From contig CAWBCW010000011.1 in assembly GCA_963787345.1 (NCBI GenBank), positions 620,001 to 684,000 on the forward strand: a DNA stretch of 64,000 nucleotides, in the 5' to 3' direction. Below, piece after piece: positions 36,860 through 46,889 of the stretch (position 1 is its first letter; every line of letters starts with the position of its first letter). A program made the position numbers and the translations under genes. Origin of the DNA: Bacillus_BD sp963787345 (lineage in GTDB: Bacteria > Bacillota > Bacilli > Bacillales > Cytobacillaceae). The notes under the pieces were generated by a model. That model did not search any database. It saw only the letters and a program-made list of their open reading frames with translations, and was not told the DNA's origin.

Positions 36860-37657
36860 ATGAATCTATTATTTATCGGTGATGTCGTAAGTTCAATGGG
36901 CCGTGATATGGTTAAAGAATATCTGCCTAAATTAAAAGAAAAATATCGCCCGCATGTAACGATTATTAACGGAGAAAATGCAGCAGGCGGGAGAGGAATT
37001 ACGGAGAAAATATACCGTGGTTTTTTAGAAGCGGGTGCACAAGCCGTTACATTGGGGAATCATACTTGGGATAATCGTGAAATTTTTGAGTTTATTGATG
37101 ATGCTAAGTATCTAGTTAGACCTGCAAACTTTCCTGAGAACAATCCAGGTAAAGGCATCGTTTATTTGAAAATGAATCAAGATGAAATTGCGGTGATTAA
37201 TTTGCAAGGGAGAACCTTTTTAACAGCAAATGATTGTCCATTTCAAAAGGCGGATCAATTAATTCAAGAAGCAAGAGAAAGAACATCGATCATTTTTGTT
37301 GATTTTCATGCAGAAGCAACGAGTGAAAAACAAGCAATGGGTTGGTATCTTGATGGAAGAGTTTCTGCTGTAATTGGGACCCATACCCATGTTCAGACAG
37401 CTGATCAACGCATACTGCCAAATGGCACAGCATTTATGTCAGACGTAGGCATGACTGGACCGTATGATGGGATATTAGGAATGGATAGGGAAATTGTCTT
37501 GAAAAGGTTTTTAACTGGGCTGCCAGCACGATTTGAAGTTCCTAAATCTGGCCGATCTCAATTAAGTGCGGTATCCATCGAACTTGATCAAAAATCAGGC
37601 AAAGCGAAAAAAATTACTCCTATTTTAATTAATGACGATCATCCTTTTTATTCGTAA
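36860..37657 (+). CDS. ymdB: Phosphodiesterase YmdB
   Basis: 265 residues. Metallophosphatase with all expected metal ligand motifs: GDVV, GENAAGG, GNHTWDN, DFHAEAT and GTHTHVQT. The B. subtilis protein hydrolyses cyclic nucleotides in vitro and affects the motility/biofilm switch; that role is inferred. Located between rny and spoVS, the conserved order. Confidence 0.94.
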   Translation: MNLLFIGDVVSSMGRDMVKEYLPKLKEKYRPHVTIINGENAAGGRGITEKIYRGFLEAGAQAVTLGNHTWDNREIFEFIDDAKYLVRPANFPENNPGKGIVYLKMNQDEIAVINLQGRTFLTANDCPFQKADQLIQEARERTSIIFVDFHAEATSEKQAMGWYLDGRVSAVIGTHTHVQTADQRILPNGTAFMSDVGMTGPYDGILGMDREIVLKRFLTGLPARFEVPKSGRSQLSAVSIELDQKSGKAKKITPILINDDHPFYS

Positions 37658-37718
37658 GGAGGTGCAAGAAATCATCCATTTTAATGGAAGGCTTCTTGCG
37701 CCTTCTTTTATTTTTTGA
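37656..37718 (+). terminator. Terminator after ymdB
   Basis: A 15-bp stem with G-T pairs (37656-37670 with 37693-37707) and an inner ATCCATT/AATGGA helix, followed by T-rich sequence. Confidence 0.8.
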
Positions 37719-37722
37719 CCAA

Positions 37723-37752
37723 GCTGGAATATGTGTTAACTTTACTGAATAT
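37723..37752 (+). promoter_or_regulatory. Sigma-H-type promoter of spoVS
   Basis: GCTGGAATA (37723-37731), a 12-bp spacer and ACTGAATAT (37744-37752) resemble the sigma-H consensus (RnAGGAwww and RnnGAATww). spoVS of B. subtilis is sigma-H dependent, which supports the call. It lies 76 bp before the gene. Confidence 0.6.
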
Positions 37753-37828
37753 AGTATCAGTGGAATGATATAACCTGATTGTTCCAGTCGTAAATAAAGT
37801 GGAGGAACCATACAAGGAGGAGCTAGGA

Positions 37829-38089
37829 ATGGAAATATTAAAGGTTTCAGCAAAGTCTAATCCTAATTCTGTAGCTGGTGCGCTTGCTGGGGTTCTGCGT
37901 GAAAGAGGTGGAGCAGAAATTCAAGCAATTGGTGCGGGTGCATTAAATCAAGCCGTTAAAGCTGTAGCCATTGCAAGAGGATTTGTTGCACCTAGCGGAG
38001 TTGATTTAATTTGTATTCCAGCATTCACTGATATTTTAATTGATGGTGAAGAAAGAACAGCAATAAAATTAATTATTGAACCTAGATGA
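37829..38089 (+). CDS. spoVS: Stage V sporulation protein S
   Basis: 86 residues, exactly the usual length. Begins MEILKVSAKSNPNSVAGALA, nearly invariant in Bacillaceae. An Alba-like small protein needed for coat assembly and normal progress of septation. ATG 37829 lies after AAGGAGGAG; an in-frame GTG at 37799 is rejected. Confidence 0.97.
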   Translation: MEILKVSAKSNPNSVAGALAGVLRERGGAEIQAIGAGALNQAVKAVAIARGFVAPSGVDLICIPAFTDILIDGEERTAIKLIIEPR

Positions 38090-38176
38090 AAGAGAATACG
38101 AGTGCCTATGAAGCCTTTAATACCAAGTTGTTTCTAAACATAGATCGAAATCGGTATTACTGATTCAAACGATGTT

Positions 38177-38209
38177 AACCTGCTTTTCATGCCAGCAGGT
38201 TTTTTGTTT
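38177..38209 (+). terminator. Terminator after spoVS
   Basis: AACCTGCT (38177-38184) pairs with AGCAGGTT (38194-38201), followed by a T run. Confidence 0.85.
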
Positions 38210-38434
38210 TTATAGAAAAGTAAAAATATTCACATTTCTGGCAAAGGTTGGTTAGAAATAGTTGCAATTTTTATGTTATGGGGATAAAATGAAATCGTTT
38301 AGAACTATCTGAATTCCAAATATAAAGAAAATTGCTAGAAGTGAAGCAAATTAATTAGAAGAATATTCGGATAGATGATATACTTTAAGCTACATAGGGA
38401 CATAAACTTTTTTCGTAACTAAAGGGGTGGAGAT
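38210..38434 (+). promoter_or_regulatory. korA upstream region with possible promoter
   Basis: The spoVS-korA gap is about 345 bp and holds no gene. TTAGAA (38355-38360), 18 bp and TATACT (38379-38384) form a weak candidate promoter about 50 bp before korA. Nothing else is recognisable. Confidence 0.35.
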
Positions 38435-40190
38435 ATGGTTAATCAGCTTTCATGGAAAGTTGGCGGGCAACAAGGTGAGGGAATCGAAAGTACAGGGGAG
38501 ATCTTTTCAATTGCATTAAACCGTTTAGGTTATTATCTATATGGGTATCGTCACTTTTCATCTCGTATTAAGGGTGGTCACACAAATAATAAAATTCGCG
38601 TAAGTACTACTCAAGTACGTACTGTTTCGGATGATCTTGATATTTTAGTAGCATTTGACCAAGAAACGATTGAAGTAAACTATAAAGAATTAAATAAAAC
38701 GGGGATTATCATAGCAGATTCTAAATTTAACCCGAAAAATCCTGATGATTCAATAGGCACTCTGTATGCGGTTCCATTCACAGAAATTGCCACAAATCTA
38801 GGAACTTCATTAATGAAAAATATGGTTGCGGTAGGAGCAACATGTGCAATTTTAAATTTAGATATTACTGTTTTTAATAATGTAGTAGAAGAAATTTTTG
38901 GAAAAAAAGGACAACAAGTTGTTGATAAGAATATGGAAGCGATTAAGGCTGGTTATGATTATTTAAAAGACCAGACGGATATCTCATCCCGTACAATTCA
39001 ATTAGAAGAAGCAGATGGAACAAATCGCTTATTCATGATTGGAAATGATGCAATCGCTTTAGGGGCACTTGCAGGGGGATGTCGTTTCATGGCAGCTTAT
39101 CCGATCACGCCGGCTTCTGAAATTATGGAATATTTAATCGAAAATCTACCTCCTATTGGTGGAGCAGTTATTCAAACGGAGGATGAGATTGCAGCCGTCA
39201 CGATGGCGATCGGTGCAAATTACGGTGGAGTCCGTGCCATTACAGCATCTGCAGGACCTGGGTTATCTCTTAAAATGGAAGCAATTGGATTGTCTGGGAT
39301 CACTGAAACACCTTTAGTTATTGTTGATACTCAACGCGGGGGGCCATCAACAGGATTACCGACGAAACAAGAACAGTCCGATTTAATGGCAATGATTTAC
39401 GGTACTCATGGTGAAATTCCGAAGATTGTACTAGCACCAAGTACAGTTCAAGAGGCTTTTTATGATACAGCTGAAGCCTTTAACTTAGCTGAGGAGTATC
39501 AATGTCCAGTTATTATTATTACAGATTTACAGTTATCACTTGGAAAGCAAACTGTTGAACCATTAGATTTTAGTAAAGTTGAGATTCGCCGTGGTAAATT
39601 AATTACCGAGGATTTACCGGATACTGAAAATAAAGAATATTTCAAACGATATGAAGTTACAGAAGACGGAGTTTCGCCTCGTGTTATTCCAGGTGTTAAA
39701 AATGGGATTCACCATGTGACGGGTGTTGAACATGACGAAACGGGTAAACCATCAGAGGGAGCAGTAAATCGGAATCTTCAGATGGATAAGCGTTTTAGAA
39801 AAATGGAGAACATTAAGTTTAATACACCTGTTTATAAAAATGCACCGCATGAAAAGTCAGATTTATTAGTTATCGGCTTTAACTCAACTCGTGGATCCAT
39901 AGAGGAAGCAATGGATCGACTTGAAAAAGATGGTGTGAAAGTGAACCATGCTCATATGCGTTTAATCCACCCATTCCCAACGGATGAACTATTGTCGCTT
40001 GTAGAGAATGCAAAAGCTGTTGCGGTTGTTGAAAACAATGCGACAGGGCAGCTTGCAAATATTATTAAAATGAATGTTGGGCATGCAAAAAAAGTTCATA
40101 ATATATTAAAATATGATGGAAATCCGTTTAAACCAAATGAAGTGTATACAAAGTGTAAAGATATACACCAAAGGCAAGGAGCTGTTCTAA

Positions 40191-40204
<14 letters not shown>
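38435..40204 (+). CDS. korA: 2-oxoacid:ferredoxin oxidoreductase, alpha subunit (gamma-alpha fusion)
   Basis: 589 residues. The N-terminal gamma domain (KVGGQQGEGIESTGEIFS, residues 1-180) is fused to the alpha pyrimidine-binding domain (GGCRFMAAYPITPASEIMEYL) and a C-terminal transketolase-like domain. With KorB it oxidises 2-oxoacids, probably 2-oxoglutarate, with CoA to the acyl-CoA and reduced ferredoxin. Its 3' end overlaps korB by 14 bases. Confidence 0.9.
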
Positions 40205-41057
<853 letters not shown>

Positions 41058-41080
41058 AATAATTTTGATTAATAGAGTGA

Positions 41081-41120
41081 AAGGGCAAGTGACATCGAAA
41101 ACGATCACTTGCTCTTTTTC
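41081..41120 (+). terminator. Terminator after korB
   Basis: AAGGGCAAGTGA (41081-41092) pairs with TCACTTGCTCTT (41105-41116), followed by Ts. Confidence 0.85.
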
Positions 41121-41348
41121 CATTTTAACGGGATTTAGCTAGAAGTCCCCTTCCTCAAGGAACGAAGTGAGTAGGTGGGGGAGGTTCATTTGTTGTGATC
41201 AATGGCATCTTCTGTATTTTACAATCTCCTATTGATTTTTCATTGTTTGTTTTAAATCCAGCGTTTATAATGAGTAGTTGTATGTTTACAATGTATAATG
41301 AAAATGAAATAGTAAATCTTTTCATGTTAAAAGAGAGGGGATTGTATA

Positions 41349-42863
41349 ATGAACGAACAACAACGAAAAGCTGGACAACAAGTGATGGATCCTTCGGACA
41401 AAAAATCCGCAAAGGATTACAGCAAATACTTTGAAACGGTCTATGAACCACCATCCTTAAAAGAAGCTAAAAAAAGAGGGAAAGAGGAAGTTTCCTACTT
41501 TAAAGACTTTGAAATCCCAGAGCAATATAAAGGGATGGGAGAAGGTCGTAAATTCTATATCCGTACGTATGGCTGTCAAATGAATGAACATGATACAGAA
41601 GTGATGGCGGGCATCTTTCTTGGTCTAGGCTATCAACCAACAGACACAGTTGATGATGCCAATGTGATTTTATTAAATACATGTGCGATCCGGGAAAATG
41701 CAGAAAATAAGGTGTTTGGTGAACTCGGTCATTTGAAACCATTAAAACTTGAAAAACCTGATTTACTAGTAGGTGTTTGTGGATGTATGTCTCAAGAAGA
41801 ATCAGTCGTAAATAAGATCTTAAAAACGTATCAGCATGTAGATATGGTTTTTGGAACCCATAATATTCATCGTCTTCCACAAATCTTGAGTGAAGCCTAT
41901 ATGTCAAAAGAACAGGTCATTGAGGTTTGGTCAAAAGAAGGCGACATTATTGAGAACCTTCCAAAGGTGAGACGCGGCAATATTAAAGGTTGGGTTAATA
42001 TTATGTATGGCTGTGACAAGTTCTGTACTTATTGTATTGTTCCTTATACAAGAGGGAAAGAACGAAGCCGTAGACCAGAGGACATTATCCAAGAAGTTCG
42101 TCATCTTGCTGCCCAAGGCTACCAAGAAATTACCTTATTAGGGCAAAATGTAAATGCATACGGGAAAGACTTTACAGATGTGCAATATGGCCTTGGCGAT
42201 TTAATGGAAGAAATTAGAAAAATTGATATTCCTAGAGTCCGATTTACAACAAGCCATCCTCGTGACTTTGATGATCATTTAATTGAAGTTCTGGCTAAAG
42301 GTGGTAACTTAGTTGAACATATTCACTTACCTGTACAATCGGGTTCAACGGATGTATTAAAAATTATGGCTCGGAAATATTCACGGGAACATTATCTTGA
42401 GTTAGTACGGAAAATCAAGGCAGCGATTCCGGATGCAGCCTTAACAACTGATATCATTGTCGGTTATCCAAATGAAACAGACGAGCAGTTTGAAGAAACG
42501 ATGTCATTGTATCGTGAGGTAGGATACGAAAGTGCGTATACGTTTATTTATTCTCCGCGTGAAGGAACGCCTGCCGCTAAAATGCAAGATAATGTACCAA
42601 TGGAAGTCAAAAAAGAACGTTTGCAGCGTTTAAATGCACTTGTAAATGAAATGTCTGCAGAAGCGATGAAAAAGTACCAAGACAAGGTTGTAGAAGTTCT
42701 TGTCGAAGGTGAAAGTAAAAACAATCCAGATGTATTAGCTGGTTACACACGCAGAAATAAACTTGTTAATTTTAAAGCTCCCAAAACGACAATTGGAAAA
42801 CTTGTTAAAGTAAAAATTACAAAAACAAAAACATGGTCTTTAGACGGAGAAATGGTGGAATAA
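41349..42863 (+). CDS. miaB: tRNA-2-methylthio-N6-dimethylallyladenosine synthase
   Basis: 504 residues. Radical-SAM methylthiotransferase acting on i6A37, which MiaA (50276) makes. An N-terminal extension of about 65 residues, typical of Bacillus, precedes the UPF0004 domain (RTYGCQMNEHDTE). The radical SAM motif is CDKFCTYC, and a TRAM domain ends the protein. Three extra cysteines for the second cluster are present (C of YGCQMN, NTCAIR and GVCGCM). Confidence 0.96.
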   Translation: MNEQQRKAGQQVMDPSDKKSAKDYSKYFETVYEPPSLKEAKKRGKEEVSYFKDFEIPEQYKGMGEGRKFYIRTYGCQMNEHDTEVMAGIFLGLGYQPTDTVDDANVILLNTCAIRENAENKVFGELGHLKPLKLEKPDLLVGVCGCMSQEESVVNKILKTYQHVDMVFGTHNIHRLPQILSEAYMSKEQVIEVWSKEGDIIENLPKVRRGNIKGWVNIMYGCDKFCTYCIVPYTRGKERSRRPEDIIQEVRHLAAQGYQEITLLGQNVNAYGKDFTDVQYGLGDLMEEIRKIDIPRVRFTTSHPRDFDDHLIEVLAKGGNLVEHIHLPVQSGSTDVLKIMARKYSREHYLELVRKIKAAIPDAALTTDIIVGYPNETDEQFEETMSLYREVGYESAYTFIYSPREGTPAAKMQDNVPMEVKKERLQRLNALVNEMSAEAMKKYQDKVVEVLVEGESKNNPDVLAGYTRRNKLVNFKAPKTTIGKLVKVKITKTKTWSLDGEMVE

Positions 42864-42890
42864 CAAATACGAAAAACTTGGGGTGAAACC

Positions 42891-43319
42891 ATGGGGAAAT
42901 TTACAAAGGATGATATTGTTGAAAAGGCAAAGGATTTAGCTAAAATGATTGCAGAAACAGAAGAAGTGGTTTTCTTCAAAAAAGCAGAAGCGAAAATACA
43001 TGAAAATGAAAAGGTACGCACGTATATTTCAACGATTAAAGCACTTCAAAAGCAAGCGGTAAATTTTCAACATTATGGTAAAATAGAAGCCTTAAAGAAA
43101 ACAGAGGAAAAAATTGCTGCCCTAGAAAAAGAGCTCGATGAAATTCCGGTTGTGAATGAGTTTAAAGAGTCGCAAGTGGAAGTTAATGATTTATTACAAT
43201 TAGTTGCTGCGACAATTTCAAATAAAGTTACTGATGAAATCATTGAGTCAACAGGCGGGAATTTATTAAGCGGTGAGACAGGGGCAGAGGTCAAAAATAA
43301 AAGCTGTTCCCATCATTAA
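42891..43319 (+). CDS. ricA: RicA (YmcA), RicAFT complex subunit
   Basis: 142 residues, helical, of the YmcA/YlbF (Com_YlbF) family. The C-terminus has a conserved cysteine in NKSCSHH, a ligand for the iron-sulfur clusters reported for the complex. In B. subtilis RicA with RicF and RicT promotes RNase Y processing and phosphorelay-driven development. Directly downstream of miaB; rny is 6 kb upstream. Confidence 0.92.
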   Translation: MGKFTKDDIVEKAKDLAKMIAETEEVVFFKKAEAKIHENEKVRTYISTIKALQKQAVNFQHYGKIEALKKTEEKIAALEKELDEIPVVNEFKESQVEVNDLLQLVAATISNKVTDEIIESTGGNLLSGETGAEVKNKSCSHH

Positions 43320-43324
43320 TCATA

Positions 43325-43373
43325 TATAACAAAAAGGTTTGGATGAGATACAATTCCAAACCTTTTTGTTATA
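43325..43373 (+). terminator. Strong terminator after ricA
   Basis: A 19-bp perfect stem (43325-43343 with 43355-43373) containing AAAAAGGTTTGGA and its complement; T-rich on the 3' arm. Confidence 0.85.
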
Positions 43374-43529
43374 GTAAGGCCTAATGAAATCAATTTCGGA
43401 ACCTTCTCTTGTAGAAAGCATACAATGTCACATGCCTATATTTTTCAGATATTCGTGGAAAATTATCGCACACTAGCCTACAAATCTGCATAGGATGAAT
43501 TGAAAATACATGAGGAGGTTTCGCTTGCG

Positions 43530-44072
43530 ATGGGAGAGTATAGAGAGATTATTACAAAAGCGGTTGTGGCGAAAGGACGTAAATTTTCGAAGTCCAACCA
43601 TAATATTAAACCGCTACACAATCCGTCAAGTATTCTTGGCTGTTGGATTATAAATCATAAGTATGAAGCGGAAAAGATTGGGAAAAAGGTAGAAGTTAAC
43701 GGTTGCTATGATATAAACATCTGGTATTCTTATAATAATAATACAAGAACTGAAGTTGTAACACAGACGGTTGAATATTGTGATGTGATTAAATTAAAAT
43801 ATCGTGATAAAGATTGCCTTGAGGAACAGGATGTTATTGCACAAGTGATTCAACAACCAAACTGCTTAGAATGTTTAATCCAAGAAGGAAATAAGATTGT
43901 GGTCCATGTTGAAAGAGAGTTTGTTGTTGAAGTACTGGGAGAAACGAAAGTAATTGTTCACGTATACCCAGAAAAGCATCAAGGCAAAGATTATGATTGG
44001 GGTTTTGATGTAAGTGATGAGGATTTTCAAGAAATTGACCCTGATTTCCTAGATAAAAAGAAGGAAAGATAA
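43530..44072 (+). CDS. cotE: Spore coat morphogenetic protein CotE
   Basis: 180 residues. Assembles the outer spore coat. The start GEYREIITKAVVAKGRKFSK and NHKYEAEKIGKKVEV through IWYSYNNNT are close to B. subtilis CotE; the C-terminal tail is acidic. ATG 43530 lies 9 bases after AGGAGG; the in-frame codon at 43500 lacks a site. CATAGGAT at about 43490 could be part of a sporulation-sigma -10, but I could not confirm a matching -35. Confidence 0.95.
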   Translation: MGEYREIITKAVVAKGRKFSKSNHNIKPLHNPSSILGCWIINHKYEAEKIGKKVEVNGCYDINIWYSYNNNTRTEVVTQTVEYCDVIKLKYRDKDCLEEQDVIAQVIQQPNCLECLIQEGNKIVVHVEREFVVEVLGETKVIVHVYPEKHQGKDYDWGFDVSDEDFQEIDPDFLDKKKER

Positions 44073-44077
44073 CTTGT

Positions 44078-44108
44078 AACTAGGAAGCTCACTTCCTAGT
44101 TTTTTTTC
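44078..44108 (+). terminator. Terminator after cotE
   Basis: AACTAGGAAG (44078-44087) pairs with CTTCCTAGTT (44092-44101), followed by T7. Confidence 0.9.
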
Positions 44109-44213
44109 TTGAAAAACCTCCCACCGTGAATCTGAATTTTTTATGATATAATTGAGGAAGAAGAAATTTGGATTTAGTAAGAAGAAATATGGATATAGAT
44201 TTTGGAGGTAAAT

Positions 44214-46868
44214 ATGGCCGGTTATACGCCCATGATTCAACAATATTTACAAGTAAAGGCAGACTATCAAGATGCCTTTTTATTTTTTCGTCTAGGTGAC
44301 TTTTATGAATTGTTTTTCGATGATGCGATAAAAGCATCACAAGAGTTAGAAATTACATTAACCGCAAGAGGAGGAGGCGGTGAAGAGCGTATCCCGATGT
44401 GTGGGGTGCCTTATCACGCTGCTTCATCCTATATTGAACAACTAGTAGAGAGCGGCTATAAAGTGGCGATATGTGAGCAAGTGGAGGACCCGAAACAGGC
44501 AAAAGGTGTAGTTCGACGCGAGGTTGTCCAATTGATCACTCCAGGTACGATGATGGAGGGAAAAGGTCTTTCTGATAAGGAAAACAACTTTATTGCAGCG
44601 GTCAATTATTTTTCAGATGAAACCTTTGCTTTAGCCTATACCGATTTGTCGACGGGTGAAACGAAGGCAACCTTATTGAATGAAAGTTTTGATGAGGTGT
44701 TGAATGAAATATCTCTAATTGGGACGAAAGAAATTATTGTTTCTTCATCCTTTAATGAAGAATGGAAAAATCGCATTTGTGAGCGTTTGGTGATGACATT
44801 TTCAATTGAAGAAGACGAAGAAAACAGAATGGAGTATGGAACTCTGCTTGCAGAAATTGAAGAGGAGAAACTTCGCAGGACAAGTGCTAGACTTTTCAAT
44901 TATCTTCATCGGACGCAAAAACGTAGTCTAGAACATTTACAGCCTGTGAAAATGTATAGAATCTATCAGTATATGAAAATTGATTATTATTCAAAACGCA
45001 ATCTTGAACTAACTGAGACGATTCGTTCCAAAGGAAAAAAAGGATCGTTATTATGGTTATTAGATGAAACGAAAACCGCCATGGGCGGACGATTATTAAA
45101 ACAATGGATTGATCGTCCACTCATTGATTCATCTGCGATTACAGCACGTCATGACTTAGTGGAAACCTTAATAAAGGCTTATTTCGAACGACAGGAAATA
45201 AGAGAAAATCTAAAAGAAGTCTATGATTTGGAAAGACTAGCAGGCAGAGTGGCTTTTGGAAATGTTAATGCACGGGATCTTGTCCAATTAAAAAAATCGT
45301 TACAACAAATTCCATTTATTCGCGAAATTGTTGGCAACTTAGATAGTGAAGAAGCAGTAAATTTAGCCTCGAAGATGGATTCGTGTGAAGAAGTGACTGA
45401 TCTATTGGAAAATGCGATTGTCGAGACTCCGCCGATTGCCATCAAAGAAGGCGATATTATTAAAGATGGCTATAATGAGGAACTGGACAGATACCGTGAC
45501 GCCAGTCGAAATGGGAAAACGTGGATTGCCCAATTGGAGCGGGAAGAACGAGAAAAAACAGGAATTAAATCATTAAAGGTCGGTTACAATCGTGTGTTCG
45601 GTTACTATATCGAGGTAACGAAAGCAAATCTTCATTTATTAGAAGAAGGAAGATATGAAAGAAAACAAACTCTTTCTAATGCGGAGAGGTATATTACTCC
45701 TGAATTAAAGGAAAAAGAAGCTTTAATACTGCAAGCAGAAGAAAAAAGTATGGACTTAGAATACGAACTATTTACTAAAATTCGCGAGCATATAAAAGAA
45801 TACATTCCTAAGCTGCAGGCATTGGCGAAAATGGTTAGTGTATTAGATGTCTTGCAATGCTTCGCGACGATTAGTGAAGAACGTTCATTTGTAAGACCTG
45901 TTTTTTCTGATGAACAGCAAATGATGGTTAAAGACGGCCGGCATCCGGTAGTTGAAAAAGTAATGAATATTGACCGTTATGTCCCAAATGACTGTATGAT
46001 GAACAAAGAACGCGAAATGTTGCTCATCACAGGTCCTAATATGTCGGGGAAAAGTACGTATATGAGGCAAATTGCGTTAACGGCTATTCTCGCTCAAATT
46101 GGCTGTTTTGTACCAGCGAAGGAAGCGGTCATGCCGATTTTTGATCAAGTTTTTACACGGATCGGGGCAGCAGATGATCTTGTATCGGGTCAAAGTACGT
46201 TTATGGTGGAAATGCTAGAAGCAAAAAATGCGATTGCAAATGCAACAAAGGATAGTTTGATCTTATTCGATGAGATTGGCCGTGGCACTTCCACGTATGA
46301 TGGCATGGCATTAGCGCAAGCAATTATTGAGTACATTCATAACAATATTGGGGCAAAAACCTTATTTTCAACTCATTATCATGAATTAACTGTGTTGGAA
46401 AAAGAATTGGAACATCTCAAGAATATTCATGTCAGTGCAATGGAACAAGATGGAAAGGTTGTGTTCCTTCATAAAATCAAAGATGGTCCGACTGATCGAA
46501 GCTACGGTATCCATGTGGCAAAACTAGCCCAACTGCCTGAAGAGCTTATTATACGGGCTAATGAAATTTTAGCTTCTTTAGAAAAAGTAAACAAACAGCA
46601 ACAACAGGAGCCTGTTTATGAAGACAAAAGGGATGGACAAGCTAAAGAATCCGTTACAGCTCAGATACCTATAAAGGATGAAAATCTTTCAATTGCAGAA
46701 CAACAATTATCCTTTTTTGCAGAGAATAAGTCAAAAGAGAAAATACAATCTTTTTCTACAAAGGAAAAAAAGGTGTTAGACAAAGTAAGAGAATTGGATA
46801 TTTTAGATATGACACCAATGGAAGCGATGAATATTCTCTATGAACTCCATAAAAGGATAAAAAATTAA
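44214..46868 (+). CDS. mutS: DNA mismatch repair protein MutS
   Basis: 884 residues. Recognises mismatches. The mismatch-binding F-Y-E motif is present (RLGDFYELFFDDA), the Walker A is TGPNMSGKSTYMRQ and Walker B region DEIGRGTSTYDGMA. Near the C-terminus QQLSFF resembles a beta-clamp binding peptide, as in B. subtilis MutS. ATG 44214 follows TGGAGGTAAAT. Forms an operon with mutL, 21 bp downstream. Confidence 0.97.
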   Translation: MAGYTPMIQQYLQVKADYQDAFLFFRLGDFYELFFDDAIKASQELEITLTARGGGGEERIPMCGVPYHAASSYIEQLVESGYKVAICEQVEDPKQAKGVVRREVVQLITPGTMMEGKGLSDKENNFIAAVNYFSDETFALAYTDLSTGETKATLLNESFDEVLNEISLIGTKEIIVSSSFNEEWKNRICERLVMTFSIEEDEENRMEYGTLLAEIEEEKLRRTSARLFNYLHRTQKRSLEHLQPVKMYRIYQYMKIDYYSKRNLELTETIRSKGKKGSLLWLLDETKTAMGGRLLKQWIDRPLIDSSAITARHDLVETLIKAYFERQEIRENLKEVYDLERLAGRVAFGNVNARDLVQLKKSLQQIPFIREIVGNLDSEEAVNLASKMDSCEEVTDLLENAIVETPPIAIKEGDIIKDGYNEELDRYRDASRNGKTWIAQLEREEREKTGIKSLKVGYNRVFGYYIEVTKANLHLLEEGRYERKQTLSNAERYITPELKEKEALILQAEEKSMDLEYELFTKIREHIKEYIPKLQALAKMVSVLDVLQCFATISEERSFVRPVFSDEQQMMVKDGRHPVVEKVMNIDRYVPNDCMMNKEREMLLITGPNMSGKSTYMRQIALTAILAQIGCFVPAKEAVMPIFDQVFTRIGAADDLVSGQSTFMVEMLEAKNAIANATKDSLILFDEIGRGTSTYDGMALAQAIIEYIHNNIGAKTLFSTHYHELTVLEKELEHLKNIHVSAMEQDGKVVFLHKIKDGPTDRSYGIHVAKLAQLPEELIIRANEILASLEKVNKQQQQEPVYEDKRDGQAKESVTAQIPIKDENLSIAEQQLSFFAENKSKEKIQSFSTKEKKVLDKVRELDILDMTPMEAMNILYELHKRIKN

Positions 46869-46889
46869 CAGCGATGGGGGTGAAGGAAT

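Noticed and set aside
41195..41434. Small plus-strand gene upstream of miaB
   Set aside because: Overlaps the start of miaB in another frame and has no ribosome site or family match.
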